64,000 nt of DNA from Peptoniphilus asaccharolyticus DSM 20463. GTDB taxonomy: Bacteria > Bacillota > Clostridia > Tissierellales > Peptoniphilaceae. The notes beneath the pieces are model-generated. The model was given only the letters and a program-made list of their open reading frames with translations. It was not told where the DNA came from and ran no database searches. The stretch covers positions 620,001 through 684,000 of the forward strand of contig NZ_FWWR01000009.1 in the NCBI RefSeq assembly GCF_900176115.1, written 5' to 3'. The translations under genes and the position numbers were made by a program. The first letter of the stretch is position 1. Each line of letters begins with the position of its first letter. Shown one piece after another: positions 16,947 to 25,575 of this stretch.

Positions 16947-17234
16947 TTATAATTCTATTTTTTTGTTTTCCTTAGATTCTCTATAAATAGTAAGTTTATT
17001 TCCTATTTGTTGCACAAACTCAGCATTTGTAGCATCTAATATCTCTTCCACAATTTCTCTTGCTTCCACGGGTGAATTTTTTAGTACTGTTATCTTTACC
17101 AATTCATGGTCTTCTAAGCTCTTATCTATTTGAGATAGCATTCCATCTCCAATTCCACCCTTGCCAACTTGAATTAATGGATTTAAAGTGTTGGCAATAG
17201 ACTTTAAATATGATCTTTGTTTACCTGTTAACAT
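16947..17234 (-). CDS. yhbY: YhbY/CRM-domain ribosome assembly RNA-binding protein
   Basis: A single CRM domain that binds pre-50S particles. It has 95 residues from the ATG at 17234, chosen because TAGGAG ends 5 nt before it; a longer frame reaching into obgE lacks such a site. The family core is visible: LTGKQRSYLKSIANTLNPLI, the loop QVGKGGIGDGM (the GxxG of the RNA-binding surface), and VKITVLKNSP. Its start lies 7 nt after the obgE stop. Confidence 0.94.
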   Translation of the reverse strand: MLTGKQRSYLKSIANTLNPLIQVGKGGIGDGMLSQIDKSLEDHELVKITVLKNSPVEAREIVEEILDATNAEFVQQIGNKLTIYRESKENKKIEL

Positions 17235-17241
17235 TTTTCTC

Positions 17242-18504
17242 CTATTCAAAGAACTCAAATTCGTAGTCTCCGATGAATACTGAATCACCTTCGCCTACTC
17301 CAAGTTCTTTAAGTTTATCTACTACTCCGTTCTTTCTCAAGTTTTCTTGGAAATAACGAAGTGAATCTCTATCTTCGAAATTAGTAGACCTCAACAATTT
17401 GTCTATATAAGGTCCATCTACAATATACTCACCGTTTTCAGTATATACCTTGATTCCCTCTTCACGAACTTCTTCTTCAACGTGCACTTCATCATATGTT
17501 TCATACTCTTCTTCTACATTTTGAAGTTCTGTATAAACAGCTTTCATAAGTTCATTAAGATTTTCGGTAGTTGCTGCTGAACCAGTAAAGATTTTATAAT
17601 CTGATAATTCTTCTTTAACTCTCTCAACATTTTCTTCACCACCTGGTATATCTGTCTTATTTAAAAATATAATTTGCTTCTTTTGTGAAAGTCTTTCATT
17701 ATAATTTTTTAATTCTTCATTAATCTTGTAAAAATCTTCAATAGGATCTCTACCTTCTTGACCTGAAGCATCTATTACATGTATAAGCACCTTAGTTCTC
17801 TCAACATGCTTTAAGAATTCATCTCCAAGTCCGATACCTTCACTAGCGCCTTCTATAAGACCCGGTATATCGGCAAGTACAAAACTCATTTCACTTCCAA
17901 GGCTCACAACACCAAGATTTGGTGTAAGAGTAGTGAAGTGATAGTTTGCAATCTTAGGTTTAGCTGCTGTCACAACTGATAGCATAGTTGACTTCCCAAC
18001 ATTTGGAAAACCTACTAACCCAACGTCTGCAAGCATCTTCAACTCTAAAATTACTTCTCTTTCTTCTCCTCTTGTACCAGCTTGTGCAAAAGAAGGAGCT
18101 TGTCTTGTAGAAGTGGTAAATTTAGCATTACCCTTTCCTCCACGGCCACCTTTACAAATCGTATATTCATCGTCAACATTTTTTAAATCGACAATTACAC
18201 CACCTGATTTTGCATCTTTTACAAGAGTACCAACTGGAACACGCAAGACTATATTTTCTCCATCTTTACCAAACTTTAGTTTGTTCATTCCGTTTCCGCC
18301 GCTTTCAGCTTTGTAAACTCTTTGATATCTAAAGTCCATAAGAGTATGAAGACCTGAGTCTGTTCTAATTATGATGTCGCCACCACGGCCTCCGTTTCCT
18401 CCGGCAGGTCCTCCAGCTGGCTCATATTTTTCTCTTCTCCAAGCCACAGCTCCATCTCCGCCATGACCTGCTTGTAATTTTATCTCTGCTCTATCTATAA
18501 ACAT
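17242..18504 (-). CDS. obgE: Obg/CgtA ribosome-assembly GTPase
   Basis: An essential GTPase that acts in 50S maturation and stress signalling. It has 420 residues in three parts. The Gly-rich Obg domain covers residues 1-158 (AGHGGDGAVAWRREKYEPAG, GGNGGRGGDI). The G domain has G1 GFPNVGKSTM near 166, G3 DIPGLIEG near 212 and the NKTD motif near 283. A C-terminal OCT domain of about 70 residues follows an acidic linker (VEEEYETYDEVHVEEEV). It is the first gene of a seven-gene operon, with an extended -10 promoter just upstream. Confidence 0.98.
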   Translation of the reverse strand: MFIDRAEIKLQAGHGGDGAVAWRREKYEPAGGPAGGNGGRGGDIIIRTDSGLHTLMDFRYQRVYKAESGGNGMNKLKFGKDGENIVLRVPVGTLVKDAKSGGVIVDLKNVDDEYTICKGGRGGKGNAKFTTSTRQAPSFAQAGTRGEEREVILELKMLADVGLVGFPNVGKSTMLSVVTAAKPKIANYHFTTLTPNLGVVSLGSEMSFVLADIPGLIEGASEGIGLGDEFLKHVERTKVLIHVIDASGQEGRDPIEDFYKINEELKNYNERLSQKKQIIFLNKTDIPGGEENVERVKEELSDYKIFTGSAATTENLNELMKAVYTELQNVEEEYETYDEVHVEEEVREEGIKVYTENGEYIVDGPYIDKLLRSTNFEDRDSLRYFQENLRKNGVVDKLKELGVGEGDSVFIGDYEFEFFE

Positions 18505-18520
18505 ATTTCATCACTCTTTA

Positions 18521-18529
18521 ATTATATCA
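18521..18529 (-). promoter_or_regulatory. Extended -10 promoter of the obgE operon
   Basis: TGATATAAT on the minus strand, about 20 bp upstream of the ATG. No good -35 is seen. It lies after the rpmA terminator, so obgE is probably transcribed separately from the L21 operon, with some read-through possible. Confidence 0.5.
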
Positions 18530-18585
18530 TCTAAATCTAACCAAACTTGTTAAGTTAAAGCTAAGATTTCTATAATATTTCTAAG

Positions 18586-18610
18586 AAAAAAAGCCGTAGG
18601 TTTCTACGAC
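18586..18610 (-). terminator. Terminator after rpmA
   Basis: On the minus strand GTCGTAG (18604-18610), loop AAAC, CTACGGC (18593-18599), then seven T's. Confidence 0.85.
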
Positions 18611-18618
18611 TTTTGTGT

Positions 18619-18897
18619 TTAAGCGTAAACGCTAACTATCTTTTTGTTACCTCTGCCTTTAGTTTCGAATTTAACTACTCCATCTGCTGTTGCAAATAGT
18701 GTATCATCGTTACCACGCATAACGTTTAGTCCCGGATGGAACTTAGTACCTCTTTGTCTTACAATAATGTTGCCGCTAAGTACAGGTTGTCCGTCACTTC
18801 TCTTAACTCCAAGTCTCTTAGAATTAGAATCACGACCGTTCTTTGATGAACCTACACCCTTCTTAGAAGAGAATAACTGTAAATCAAACTTTATCAT
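18619..18897 (-). CDS. rpmA: 50S ribosomal protein L27 with cleavable N-terminal extension
   Basis: L27 sits at the peptidyl-transferase centre. It has 92 residues. The N-terminus [18 protein letters not shown] carries the Firmicutes extension that ends in LQLF before the residue exposed in the mature protein; removal by Prp is required for a functional ribosome. The body is a standard L27 ([35 protein letters not shown]). The gene overlaps prp by 1 nt, and prp encodes the processing protease. Confidence 0.98.
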   Translation of the reverse strand: MIKFDLQLFSSKKGVGSSKNGRDSNSKRLGVKRSDGQPVLSGNIIVRQRGTKFHPGLNVMRGNDDTLFATADGVVKFETKGRGNKKIVSVYA

Positions 18898-19241
18898 TAT
18901 CCCACCTCCTGTGAGTTGTTATCTACTTTAAGCATTACATGCTCTGAGTAATTTTTTTCAAGCAAGCTTATTCCTTCTTTTAAAAACAAGAAACTGTCTT
19001 GCATTTTTTTATAATCAGATTTATTTTTGAAAATAATTTTTAAATATCCTGAGTCCTGTTCATCGTATATATCTTCTTCTGCAATACCCAAATTGTTTAT
19101 CGCTTGAAAATATAGCGTTTGAGTGAGAATAGAAACTCCCGCACAAACTATATCATACTCAGAATCTCCATAATCTGCATGACCTGTAGATTTGAAACCA
19201 AAATATAAATTATTTTCTCTATAGAGAGTTACCTCAACCAT
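18897..19241 (-). CDS. prp: Ribosomal-processing cysteine protease Prp
   Basis: Prp cleaves the N-terminal extension of L27 (and of some phage proteins). It has 114 residues. The catalytic pair is visible as H21 and C33 in [20 protein letters not shown], the family signature GHA-x(8-10)-DIVCAxVS. It is encoded between L21 and L27, the invariant arrangement in Firmicutes, Fusobacteria and relatives that have the extended L27. Its ATG overlaps the rplU stop (TAATG). Confidence 0.96.
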   Translation of the reverse strand: MVEVTLYRENNLYFGFKSTGHADYGDSEYDIVCAGVSILTQTLYFQAINNLGIAEEDIYDEQDSGYLKIIFKNKSDYKKMQDSFLFLKEGISLLEKNYSEHVMLKVDNNSQEVG

Positions 19242-19546
19242 TAGTTAATAGCACTGATTTCTACTAATGTGTATGGTTGTCTGTGTCCTCTTCTTTTTCT
19301 TTCGTTCTTCTTTGATTTGTATTTGAAAACAACAATTTTCTTATCCTTAGCTTGTGCAAGAACTTTAGCTTCTACTTTAGCTCCTTCAACGTAAGGTTTA
19401 CCGATTTTTGTAGTTTCTCCACCAACGATTAGGACTTTGTCAAAACTTACATTAGCGCCTTCTTCAACGTCTAATTTTTCAACTTTTACCTTATCGCCAA
19501 CTTTTACTTGGTATTGTTTACCACCTGTTTCAATTACTGCGTACAC
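19241..19546 (-). CDS. rplU: 50S ribosomal protein L21
   Basis: L21 binds 23S rRNA. It has 101 residues from the GTG at 19546, giving [20 protein letters not shown], the usual N-terminus. AGGAGG stands 8 nt upstream; an earlier in-frame GTG would place the Shine-Dalgarno inside the coding region. The C-terminal [19 protein letters not shown] is the family rRNA-binding tail. It is first in the rplU-prp-rpmA operon. Confidence 0.97.
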   Translation of the reverse strand: MYAVIETGGKQYQVKVGDKVKVEKLDVEEGANVSFDKVLIVGGETTKIGKPYVEGAKVEAKVLAQAKDKKIVVFKYKSKKNERKRRGHRQPYTLVEISAIN

Positions 19547-19554
19547 TTGTAGCA

Positions 19555-19624
19555 CCTCCTCATTTTTAAGACTCGCCTAATAGGTAATTAAATTTTGCAC
19601 CTAGTTCGTGCGGTTACTCTTGGT
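19555..19624 (-). promoter_or_regulatory. Probable L21 leader (autoregulatory 5' UTR)
   Basis: About 70 nt separate the promoter from the Shine-Dalgarno. They contain short complementary segments, such as GCAC/GTGC around CGAACTAG. L21 operons of Firmicutes often begin with a structured leader thought to bind the ribosomal protein. The assignment rests on position and weak pairing only. Confidence 0.45.
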
Positions 19625-19653
19625 ATATTAACACAAAGACTTGTATTTTGCAA
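19625..19653 (-). promoter_or_regulatory. Promoter of the rplU-prp-rpmA operon
   Basis: On the minus strand TTGCAA (19648-19653), exactly 17 bp, TAATAT (19625-19630). Confidence 0.75.
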
Positions 19654-19673
19654 CAAAAAAAGCAATTTCAAAC

Positions 19674-19850
19674 TCACTTTTTTAAACTATTTTTTATTTT
19701 TAACTCTTTAAAATATTTATAAGTTAAATAGCCAAGATATATAAGAAATAAAAAACCAAAAATTATTTGCGTATGTCTACTAAATAAATCAGTAAAATAA
19801 AATATAATTCCCATCAGCAAGATTACTAAACCAAAGCTATAATTTTTCAA
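19674..19850 (-). CDS. 58-residue two-helix membrane protein at the end of the hyd operon
   Basis: A small gene starting TTG at 19850 with GAGAGGGG about 8 nt upstream. The product is MKNYSFGLVILLMGIIFYF, a short polar turn (TDLFSRHTQ), a second hydrophobic helix (IIFGFLFLIYLGYLTY) and a Lys-rich tail (KYFKELKIKNSLKK). Two membrane helices with a basic C-terminus suggest a hairpin protein with both ends in the cytoplasm. It begins 28 nt after hydF, so it is probably co-transcribed. I do not know the family. Confidence 0.6.
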   Translation of the reverse strand: MKNYSFGLVILLMGIIFYFTDLFSRHTQIIFGFLFLIYLGYLTYKYFKELKIKNSLKK

Positions 19851-19877
19851 TTTTTATTCCCCTCTCTTTTATATAGT

Positions 19878-21011
19878 CTAATACTCCACCTTATCCAAAA
19901 TACCCTTTAACTTTGAAATAGTGAGTCCATAGTTTGTAACTGGTATGTTGGAAATCTGTGCCTTTTGAATTCTGCTCATAACCCTTGCTCTGTTAAACAT
20001 ACAACTTCCACACATAATTATTAAGTCGTAGTCCAACTCGCTTGGAAAATCAAGCCCTCTTGAAAAATCTATTTGCATCTCTCCATACTTAGCTCTTAGC
20101 ATCTTTGGGATTTTTATTCTGCCTATGTCTTCTTCAAGTGGAGCATGTGTACAAGCTTCTGATATCAATACTTTTGAGTTCTCATTTAATAGATCTATTT
20201 GATTAGCACCTTTTACAAGCTCTTCTATATCGCCCTTTGCTCTTGCCATTAATATGGAAAATGAAGTTATCTTAGAGTTTTCAGGTTTTAGTTTATATAC
20301 TTCTGCAAAGACTTGCGAATCTGTTATTATCATGTCAGGTTCGTCTTTTAAAAGATTTAAAGTCCTTTCTAAGTCATCTGTCTTGCAAGAAAAAACAGAA
20401 CACCCTAAGTCGAGGAGCGCCCTCATTGTTTGAACTTGTGGCAAAATCAGTCTGCCCTTAGGAGCTTGTAGGTCTTGTGGCATTACCAACACTACAGCTT
20501 CTCCACCAAATAACAGCCCATCTAATAGAGGCCTTTCCCCTATCAAATCTTTTGCAACTTCTCTTATCTTTAATAAAATTTCCTCTTTATTAAATTTGAT
20601 ATATCCATCTCTTTTTAAATTAGAATTATTTATTTTTATCAAAGGTTTTTTTACAGACTCTAAGCTGTTTAGTAGTTCGTCGTTTGGATTGTCCCTTTCC
20701 ACGTAGATAAGTATGTCGCACTCTTCTAAAACTTTTTTAGTACGCTCCATCCTCTTTTCTCCAAGTTCTGAACTGTCGTCAAATCCGGCTGTGTCGATTA
20801 GGGTTGTCGCTCCTACCCCTTGAATTTCCATTGGTTTATAAACCGGATCGGTTGTCGTCCCCGATACATTGGAGACAAGAGAAGTTTCTTGACCTGTGAG
20901 CAAATTTACAAGTGTAGACTTACCTGAATTTGTATTCCCAAAAATGCCTATGTGAATTCTATTTCCCTTGGGAGTTTTCATCCCCTTAGAATCTAAAATC
21001 TCTTTCTCCAT
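19878..21011 (-). CDS. hydF: [FeFe]-hydrogenase maturation GTPase HydF
   Basis: HydF is the scaffold on which the diiron subcluster is assembled before transfer to apo-hydrogenase. It has 377 residues. The N-terminal GTPase domain has G1 GIFGNTNSGKST (K31) and G3 DTAGFDDSSELGEKR near 75. A middle dimerisation domain follows. The C-terminal cluster-binding domain has the family ligands C-T-H (SEACTHAPLEED) and C-G-S-C (IMCGSCMFNRARV). It overlaps the end of hydG by 26 nt, third in the hydE-hydG-hydF order. No hydrogenase structural gene is in the window. Confidence 0.97.
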   Translation of the reverse strand: MEKEILDSKGMKTPKGNRIHIGIFGNTNSGKSTLVNLLTGQETSLVSNVSGTTTDPVYKPMEIQGVGATTLIDTAGFDDSSELGEKRMERTKKVLEECDILIYVERDNPNDELLNSLESVKKPLIKINNSNLKRDGYIKFNKEEILLKIREVAKDLIGERPLLDGLLFGGEAVVLVMPQDLQAPKGRLILPQVQTMRALLDLGCSVFSCKTDDLERTLNLLKDEPDMIITDSQVFAEVYKLKPENSKITSFSILMARAKGDIEELVKGANQIDLLNENSKVLISEACTHAPLEEDIGRIKIPKMLRAKYGEMQIDFSRGLDFPSELDYDLIIMCGSCMFNRARVMSRIQKAQISNIPVTNYGLTISKLKGILDKVEY

Positions 21012-22398
21012 TTTTTATTTTCTCCAAGTATTCTTTAGTTCTCTCTCTAACTCTATCGTTCTTTATCACTTTTAGATTTTCTTCGATTGTTTTCTTTCCT
21101 TCTTCAAGTGTTTTTTCATTTCCATAGTCACACATGTATTCTTCAAGAGTTATAAGTGCATTTGGATGGCAACAGTTCACTATTTGCCCACTCTTTAATA
21201 AACTCATAAATCTGTCTCCAGTTCTGCCCTCTCTGTAGCAAGCCGTACAAAAACTTGGTATGTATCCAAGTTCAAGCAACCAATTTACAACTTCTTGTAA
21301 TGATCTCTTATCTGAGACATCAAATTGTGCAGATTCAGACTCTATATCTTTTATATATCCACCAACAGCTGTCCTTGAACCACCTGAAATTTGACTTACT
21401 CCAAGGTCTAATGCCTTTCTTCTCATTTCCATAGATTCTCTTGTTGAGATTATCATACCAGTATAAGGAACTGCTATTCTGATAAGGGCGATTAACTTTT
21501 CAAAAGTTTCATCATCTAATGCATCTTTAAAATCTTCTGTGTCTATATCATCTGCTGGACATATTCTTGGAACTGAAATTGTATGAGGTCCAACTCCAAA
21601 TGTAGCCTCCAAGTGTTCAGCGTGCATTAGAAGCCCTACAAGCTCATACTTATAGTTTTCAAGCCCATATAATACACCAATACCAACATCATCTATACCA
21701 GCTTCCATAGCCCTATCCATGGCTTCTGTATGGTATGCGTAGTTTGACTTAGGTCCTGTTGGGTGAAGTGCTTCATAATTTTCTTTATTGTATGTTTCTT
21801 GGAATAGGATATATGTTCCAATGCCAGCATCTTTTAACTTTTTATAGCTTTCCACGTCAGTTGCAGCTATATTTACATTTATTCTTCTAATAGAACCGTT
21901 TTTATGTTTCGTATCGTAAATTGTCTTTATACTTTCCAAAACATATTCTAATGAATTATTTACTGGATCTTCTCCAAGCTCAACTGCTATTCTCTTGTGC
22001 CCCATGTCTTGTAGAGCTATTACCTCTTGTCTAATCTCTTCTTGGGTTAGCTTTAGTCTTGGTATGCTCTTATTCTTGCTGTGATATGGGCAGTACACAC
22101 ATCCGTTCACACAGTAATTTGAAAGATAAAGTGGAGCAAAGAGTACAATTCTATTTCCATAAAATTTTTCTTTTATCTCTCTTGCTATAGTCTTCATCTC
22201 TTCAATGATTTCTTTATCTTCACAGTTTAAAAGTATTGCTGCTTCTCTATGTGCAAGCCCTTTTAAACTCCTAGCTTTTTCTAATAATTGCCTGTGAAGT
22301 TCAAGATTATCTTTATTCTTCTTTCCATATTTTAATGACTCTAATATTTCATCATTATCTATAAATTCAGTAGCTATTTTACTTTTTACATCATACAT
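20986..22398 (-). CDS. hydG: [FeFe]-hydrogenase maturase HydG (radical SAM tyrosine lyase)
   Basis: HydG cleaves tyrosine to supply the CO and CN ligands of the H-cluster. It has 470 residues. The radical-SAM cluster motif is C96-x3-C100-x2-C103 in SNYCVNGCVYCPYH. The C-terminal auxiliary cluster motif is CTACYREGRTGDRFM followed by the NCCHPNA segment, typical of HydG rather than ThiH. It overlaps hydE by 8 nt and hydF by 26 nt, implying tightly coupled translation. Confidence 0.97.
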   Translation of the reverse strand: MYDVKSKIATEFIDNDEILESLKYGKKNKDNLELHRQLLEKARSLKGLAHREAAILLNCEDKEIIEEMKTIAREIKEKFYGNRIVLFAPLYLSNYCVNGCVYCPYHSKNKSIPRLKLTQEEIRQEVIALQDMGHKRIAVELGEDPVNNSLEYVLESIKTIYDTKHKNGSIRRINVNIAATDVESYKKLKDAGIGTYILFQETYNKENYEALHPTGPKSNYAYHTEAMDRAMEAGIDDVGIGVLYGLENYKYELVGLLMHAEHLEATFGVGPHTISVPRICPADDIDTEDFKDALDDETFEKLIALIRIAVPYTGMIISTRESMEMRRKALDLGVSQISGGSRTAVGGYIKDIESESAQFDVSDKRSLQEVVNWLLELGYIPSFCTACYREGRTGDRFMSLLKSGQIVNCCHPNALITLEEYMCDYGNEKTLEEGKKTIEENLKVIKNDRVRERTKEYLEKIKNGERDFRF

Positions 22399-23455
22399 CT
22401 TTAAAATCTCCTCTGCTCATAACAACACGATATCCCAGACTTCCAAATAACTTTTTCAATTCCTCTAAATTTTCCGCTGCTTCTATTTTAAAACATGCCT
22501 TATCTTTATAAAGAGAATAATCCATTCTCCTGTAAGTCGGAGTCATATTTGGCATATATACATTAGCTGCATACTCTATGGCCTTATCTCTCCACTCTTT
22601 CGAAAGAGTGGCAAGAGATGTAGTGGCCGGTATATTTGCCTTTGGAAACATAATTCTTAGAATACATAGCAAAAACACTGTCATCTCAACCGAGCCACTG
22701 GCTTCATTTTCAAATGGAGTTCCCTGCGCCGGTATAAAAGGCCCTATCCCAACCATCTCAGGTTGTAATTCCAATAAGAATACCAAATCTTCCGCTATAT
22801 TTTCAATGGTCTGCCCCGGTGAGCCAACCATTATTCCAGAACCAGTTTGAAATCCAAGTGTCTTTAAATCTCTAAGTACTTTTAATCTATGCTCTTGACT
22901 CATTGACTTAGGGTGCAGCTTATAATAGTGCTCTCTGTTTTTAGTCTCGTGTCTCAACAAAAACCTATCAGCACCAGCTTCCCTATACATTTTAAGTACA
23001 TCAAATTCCTTTTCTCCGACAGATAAAGTAATGGCAGTCTGTGGATTAATTGTCTTTATATTTTTTATTATGTCAATTAAATCTTCGTCTTTAAATCCAC
23101 CATCTTCGCCACCTTGCAAAACAAAAGTTTTAAAACCAAGTTCAGTGCCAAGCCTTACACTATCTAATATCTCCTCTTTAGAAAGTCTATATCTATTCAC
23201 ATTTTTATTAGAAGCCCTTATTCCGCAGTAATAACAGTCATTTTTACAGCAATTTGAAATTTCAATAAGTCCTCTAACATATATTTCTTTATTAAAAAAT
23301 TTTTTTGTAATTGCCTTTGCCGATCGGTACACATCATCTAAGACAAAATCTCTATTTAGAATTAAAAACTCAAATTCATTTTTTGATAAGCTTCTCGTCT
23401 TTAATAACTTGTCAAAAATTAAATAGACATCGCTTTTAAATACTTTTCTATTCAT
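22391..23455 (-). CDS. hydE: [FeFe]-hydrogenase maturase HydE (radical SAM)
   Basis: HydE is the radical-SAM enzyme that converts the HydG-derived iron synthon toward the diiron precursor. It has 354 residues. The cluster motif is C70-x3-C74-x2-C77 (SNCCKNDCYYCGIRASN), and FVLQGGEDGG (about 126) matches the GGE SAM-binding motif. The TIM barrel continues with GSGIMVGSPGQT and GPFIPAQGTPF. It is the first gene of the hyd operon. Its promoter region is shared with the divergent metallo-hydrolase gene. Confidence 0.96.
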   Translation of the reverse strand: MNRKVFKSDVYLIFDKLLKTRSLSKNEFEFLILNRDFVLDDVYRSAKAITKKFFNKEIYVRGLIEISNCCKNDCYYCGIRASNKNVNRYRLSKEEILDSVRLGTELGFKTFVLQGGEDGGFKDEDLIDIIKNIKTINPQTAITLSVGEKEFDVLKMYREAGADRFLLRHETKNREHYYKLHPKSMSQEHRLKVLRDLKTLGFQTGSGIMVGSPGQTIENIAEDLVFLLELQPEMVGIGPFIPAQGTPFENEASGSVEMTVFLLCILRIMFPKANIPATTSLATLSKEWRDKAIEYAANVYMPNMTPTYRRMDYSLYKDKACFKIEAAENLEELKKLFGSLGYRVVMSRGDFKDV

Positions 23456-23481
23456 CTCAATCCCCTTAACAAACTAAGAAA

Positions 23482-23490
23482 ATTATATCA
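23482..23490 (-). promoter_or_regulatory. Extended -10 promoter of the hyd operon
   Basis: TGATATAAT on the minus strand about 30 bp upstream of the hydE ATG, with the -35 not clear. It lies back to back with the promoter of the divergent gene. Confidence 0.5.
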
Positions 23491-23563
23491 TATAATTATA
23501 AATTCAAACTAAATTTTAAATCTTCATACTTTCTTTTATTGTTCCTCTTTTTAAATTTATATT

Positions 23564-23572
23564 TGATATACT
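23564..23572 (+). promoter_or_regulatory. Extended -10 promoter of the metallo-hydrolase gene
   Basis: TGATATACT at 23564-23572, about 21 bp before the ATG at 23594. AAAGGAG provides the ribosome site. No strong -35 is visible. Confidence 0.5.
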
Positions 23573-23593
23573 ACTTACTAAAGGAGTTTTGAT

Positions 23594-24583
23594 ATGAAAG
23601 AAATATTTAAAAATATATATACTTTTGAAGTGACCTTGCCAAATAGCCCACTAAAATTTATAAATTCATACATTATTAAAGGAAAAGATAAGACACTGCT
23701 AATAGACACCAGATATAACCGTACAGAAACTAAATCAGATTTACTTGCAGGACTTAGAGAGCTAAATGTGGAGTTAATAATCACCCATCTACATGCAGAC
23801 CACACCGGTTTAGTAAACTTGTTCAGCGATGCAGGTTGCAAAGTATATGTCAGCAAGACTGATGGAGAATTTATAAATTCTATGGTGTCAGATGATTATT
23901 GGAATATGATGAATGGCTTTAAACAACTCTACGGAGTTGATGAAGACGAAATGACCATAGCAGATAACCCTGGATATAATTTTAAACTTGAACACACCGT
24001 TGAATTTGATGAACTAAAGATTGGAGAAATTATAGAGATAGCCGATTTTAAATTTGAAATTATAGACTTAAAAGGACACACTCCAGGTCATATAGGACTT
24101 TATGATAAAGAACATAAAATTTTATTCGGAGCCGACACTGTACTCGATCCAATAACTCCAAACATAACTTTTTGGGGTTTTAAATATCCAGACATCTTGG
24201 GCACTTACGTAAATACGCTTTTAAAACTCAAAACTCTAAATTTAGATTATATATTCTCATCTCACAGAAAAATAATTGATAATCCTACGGAGAGGATTGA
24301 ACAACTCTTAGAGCACCACAAAAATAGACTACAAGAAATTTTGACAGTAATGGATAGAAATAGAGAATACACTGTAAAAGAAATTTCATCCAAAATCACA
24401 TGGAGAATTCGAGCTAACAATTGGGATGAATTTCCCAAACCACAAAAATGGTTTGCCACTGGAGAAACTATGTCCCATATTGAACACATGGTTCACACAG
24501 GCCATCTGACAATGGTAAATAAAAATGGCGTTTTATATTTCAAAAAAGAAAAAGATACAATCGAAAATATATTCACTAAATAA
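23594..24583 (+). CDS. Metallo-beta-lactamase-fold hydrolase
   Basis: A 329-residue cytoplasmic protein. The MBL signature THLHADH (H65, H67, D69, H70) is followed by GHTPGHIGLY (His near 162) and FGADTVL (Asp near 178), the expected dinuclear zinc ligands. A final active-site His lies in FSSHRK near 226. A C-terminal helical/winged region of about 90 residues (HHKNRLQEILTVMDRNREYT, then HIEHMVHTGHLTMVNKNGVL) resembles the LACTB2-like/RNA-associated MBL subgroup. The substrate cannot be deduced. It is monocistronic, divergent from hydE, and ends in a shared terminator. Confidence 0.85.
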   Translation: MKEIFKNIYTFEVTLPNSPLKFINSYIIKGKDKTLLIDTRYNRTETKSDLLAGLRELNVELIITHLHADHTGLVNLFSDAGCKVYVSKTDGEFINSMVSDDYWNMMNGFKQLYGVDEDEMTIADNPGYNFKLEHTVEFDELKIGEIIEIADFKFEIIDLKGHTPGHIGLYDKEHKILFGADTVLDPITPNITFWGFKYPDILGTYVNTLLKLKTLNLDYIFSSHRKIIDNPTERIEQLLEHHKNRLQEILTVMDRNREYTVKEISSKITWRIRANNWDEFPKPQKWFATGETMSHIEHMVHTGHLTMVNKNGVLYFKKEKDTIENIFTK

Positions 24584-24585
24584 AT

Positions 24586-24612
24586 AAAAGAAGACCTCAC
24601 AGTCTTCTTTTT
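24586..24612. terminator. Bidirectional terminator between convergent genes
   Basis: AAAAGAAGAC (24586-24595) and GTCTTCTTTT (24602-24611) with a 6-nt loop; A and T flanks serve both directions. Confidence 0.8.
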
Positions 24613-25477
24613 AAATTAATTTTCCACTTTTATCCTTTACAATTTGGTACAGCGCTCTTAATGTATTTTCTTCTTTTCCTAACTCACTGTAGTATTTAGG
24701 TATAATATGTGTAAAACCATAACCGTCCACTACTTCAAAATTAATTTGTACTTTTGAGCCATTTTTAAATTTATACTTTGCACTCTCAATAACTCCGTCA
24801 AAATATCCATTGTGCCACTCTTTTAATTTTATTGTCTTTCTATCAATCTCTTTATCATCTTCAAAAACTACAAAATCAATTTTATCAGCCACAACTCCGC
24901 AGCTCATGTTAGCCCTATAACTCATTGATATTCTTCCTCTAAAATCAATTTCTGAAAAGTCATCCTTTAGATTGTTTTTAATTAGATTATCCCATGGCGT
25001 GTCAAAATAATATTCTCCCAAGACATTGTTGAGTACACTCAAAATCAAATTTATTTCTTCTGTCTTTTCCATTCCATTTGCCTTAACACTCACCCTACCC
25101 AAATTAAAATTGCTATTTATAGGAACTCTTTCACTATATAAATAGTATCCATCTTTATATTCAGCTTTCTTATAAGCTCCATTAACCTCAATTTTAACTT
25201 CTTTATCGTTAAATTCATCTTTCAAAAATAATTTGACAACACTCTCTACAGTATTATCTTCTAAATTTATATTTTCAAAATATATGCTCTTATCTTTTAC
25301 AATCGCAAACTTCTTATCTATATAGCTTTGTAATTCATTCTTTGTTTCCTGAATTTCATATCTATTATTCTCTATTTCTCTTTGTAGAAAACTAATTTTA
25401 GTATTCAAGCTATGTATATAACTTCCAACGAAGATTATTAAAATTATAAATAGGATTTTCTTTATATTCTTATTCAT
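24611..25477 (-). CDS. Membrane-anchored extracytoplasmic protein of unknown function
   Basis: A 288-residue protein. An N-terminal signal anchor (KKILFIILIIFVGSYIHSL, residues 6-24) is followed by a short coiled coil (ISFLQREIENNRYEIQETKN) and then about 220 residues of beta-rich sequence with two repeating units that read like Ig or carbohydrate-binding sheets (for example VKIEVNGAYKKAEYKDGYYL and KVQINFEVVDGYGFTHIIP). I do not recognise a catalytic motif. It is preceded by AAAGGAG and a TATAAT box close to the thrS terminator. It is probably a structural or sensing protein at the cell surface. Confidence 0.7.
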   Translation of the reverse strand: MNKNIKKILFIILIIFVGSYIHSLNTKISFLQREIENNRYEIQETKNELQSYIDKKFAIVKDKSIYFENINLEDNTVESVVKLFLKDEFNDKEVKIEVNGAYKKAEYKDGYYLYSERVPINSNFNLGRVSVKANGMEKTEEINLILSVLNNVLGEYYFDTPWDNLIKNNLKDDFSEIDFRGRISMSYRANMSCGVVADKIDFVVFEDDKEIDRKTIKLKEWHNGYFDGVIESAKYKFKNGSKVQINFEVVDGYGFTHIIPKYYSELGKEENTLRALYQIVKDKSGKLI

Positions 25478-25540
25478 AGAGACTCCTTTCTAAAAAAATT
25501 TATCAATTTATCTTTTTATCATATTATATACTAAGTACAA

Positions 25541-25568
25541 AAAAAGAGAAGACATTAGCCTCCTCTTT
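25541..25568 (-). terminator. Terminator of thrS
   Basis: On the minus strand AGAGGAGGC (25558-25566), loop TAAT, GTCTTCTCT (25545-25553), then a T-run. Two G-U pairs weaken it slightly. Confidence 0.7.
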
Positions 25569-25575
25569 ATTAAAA

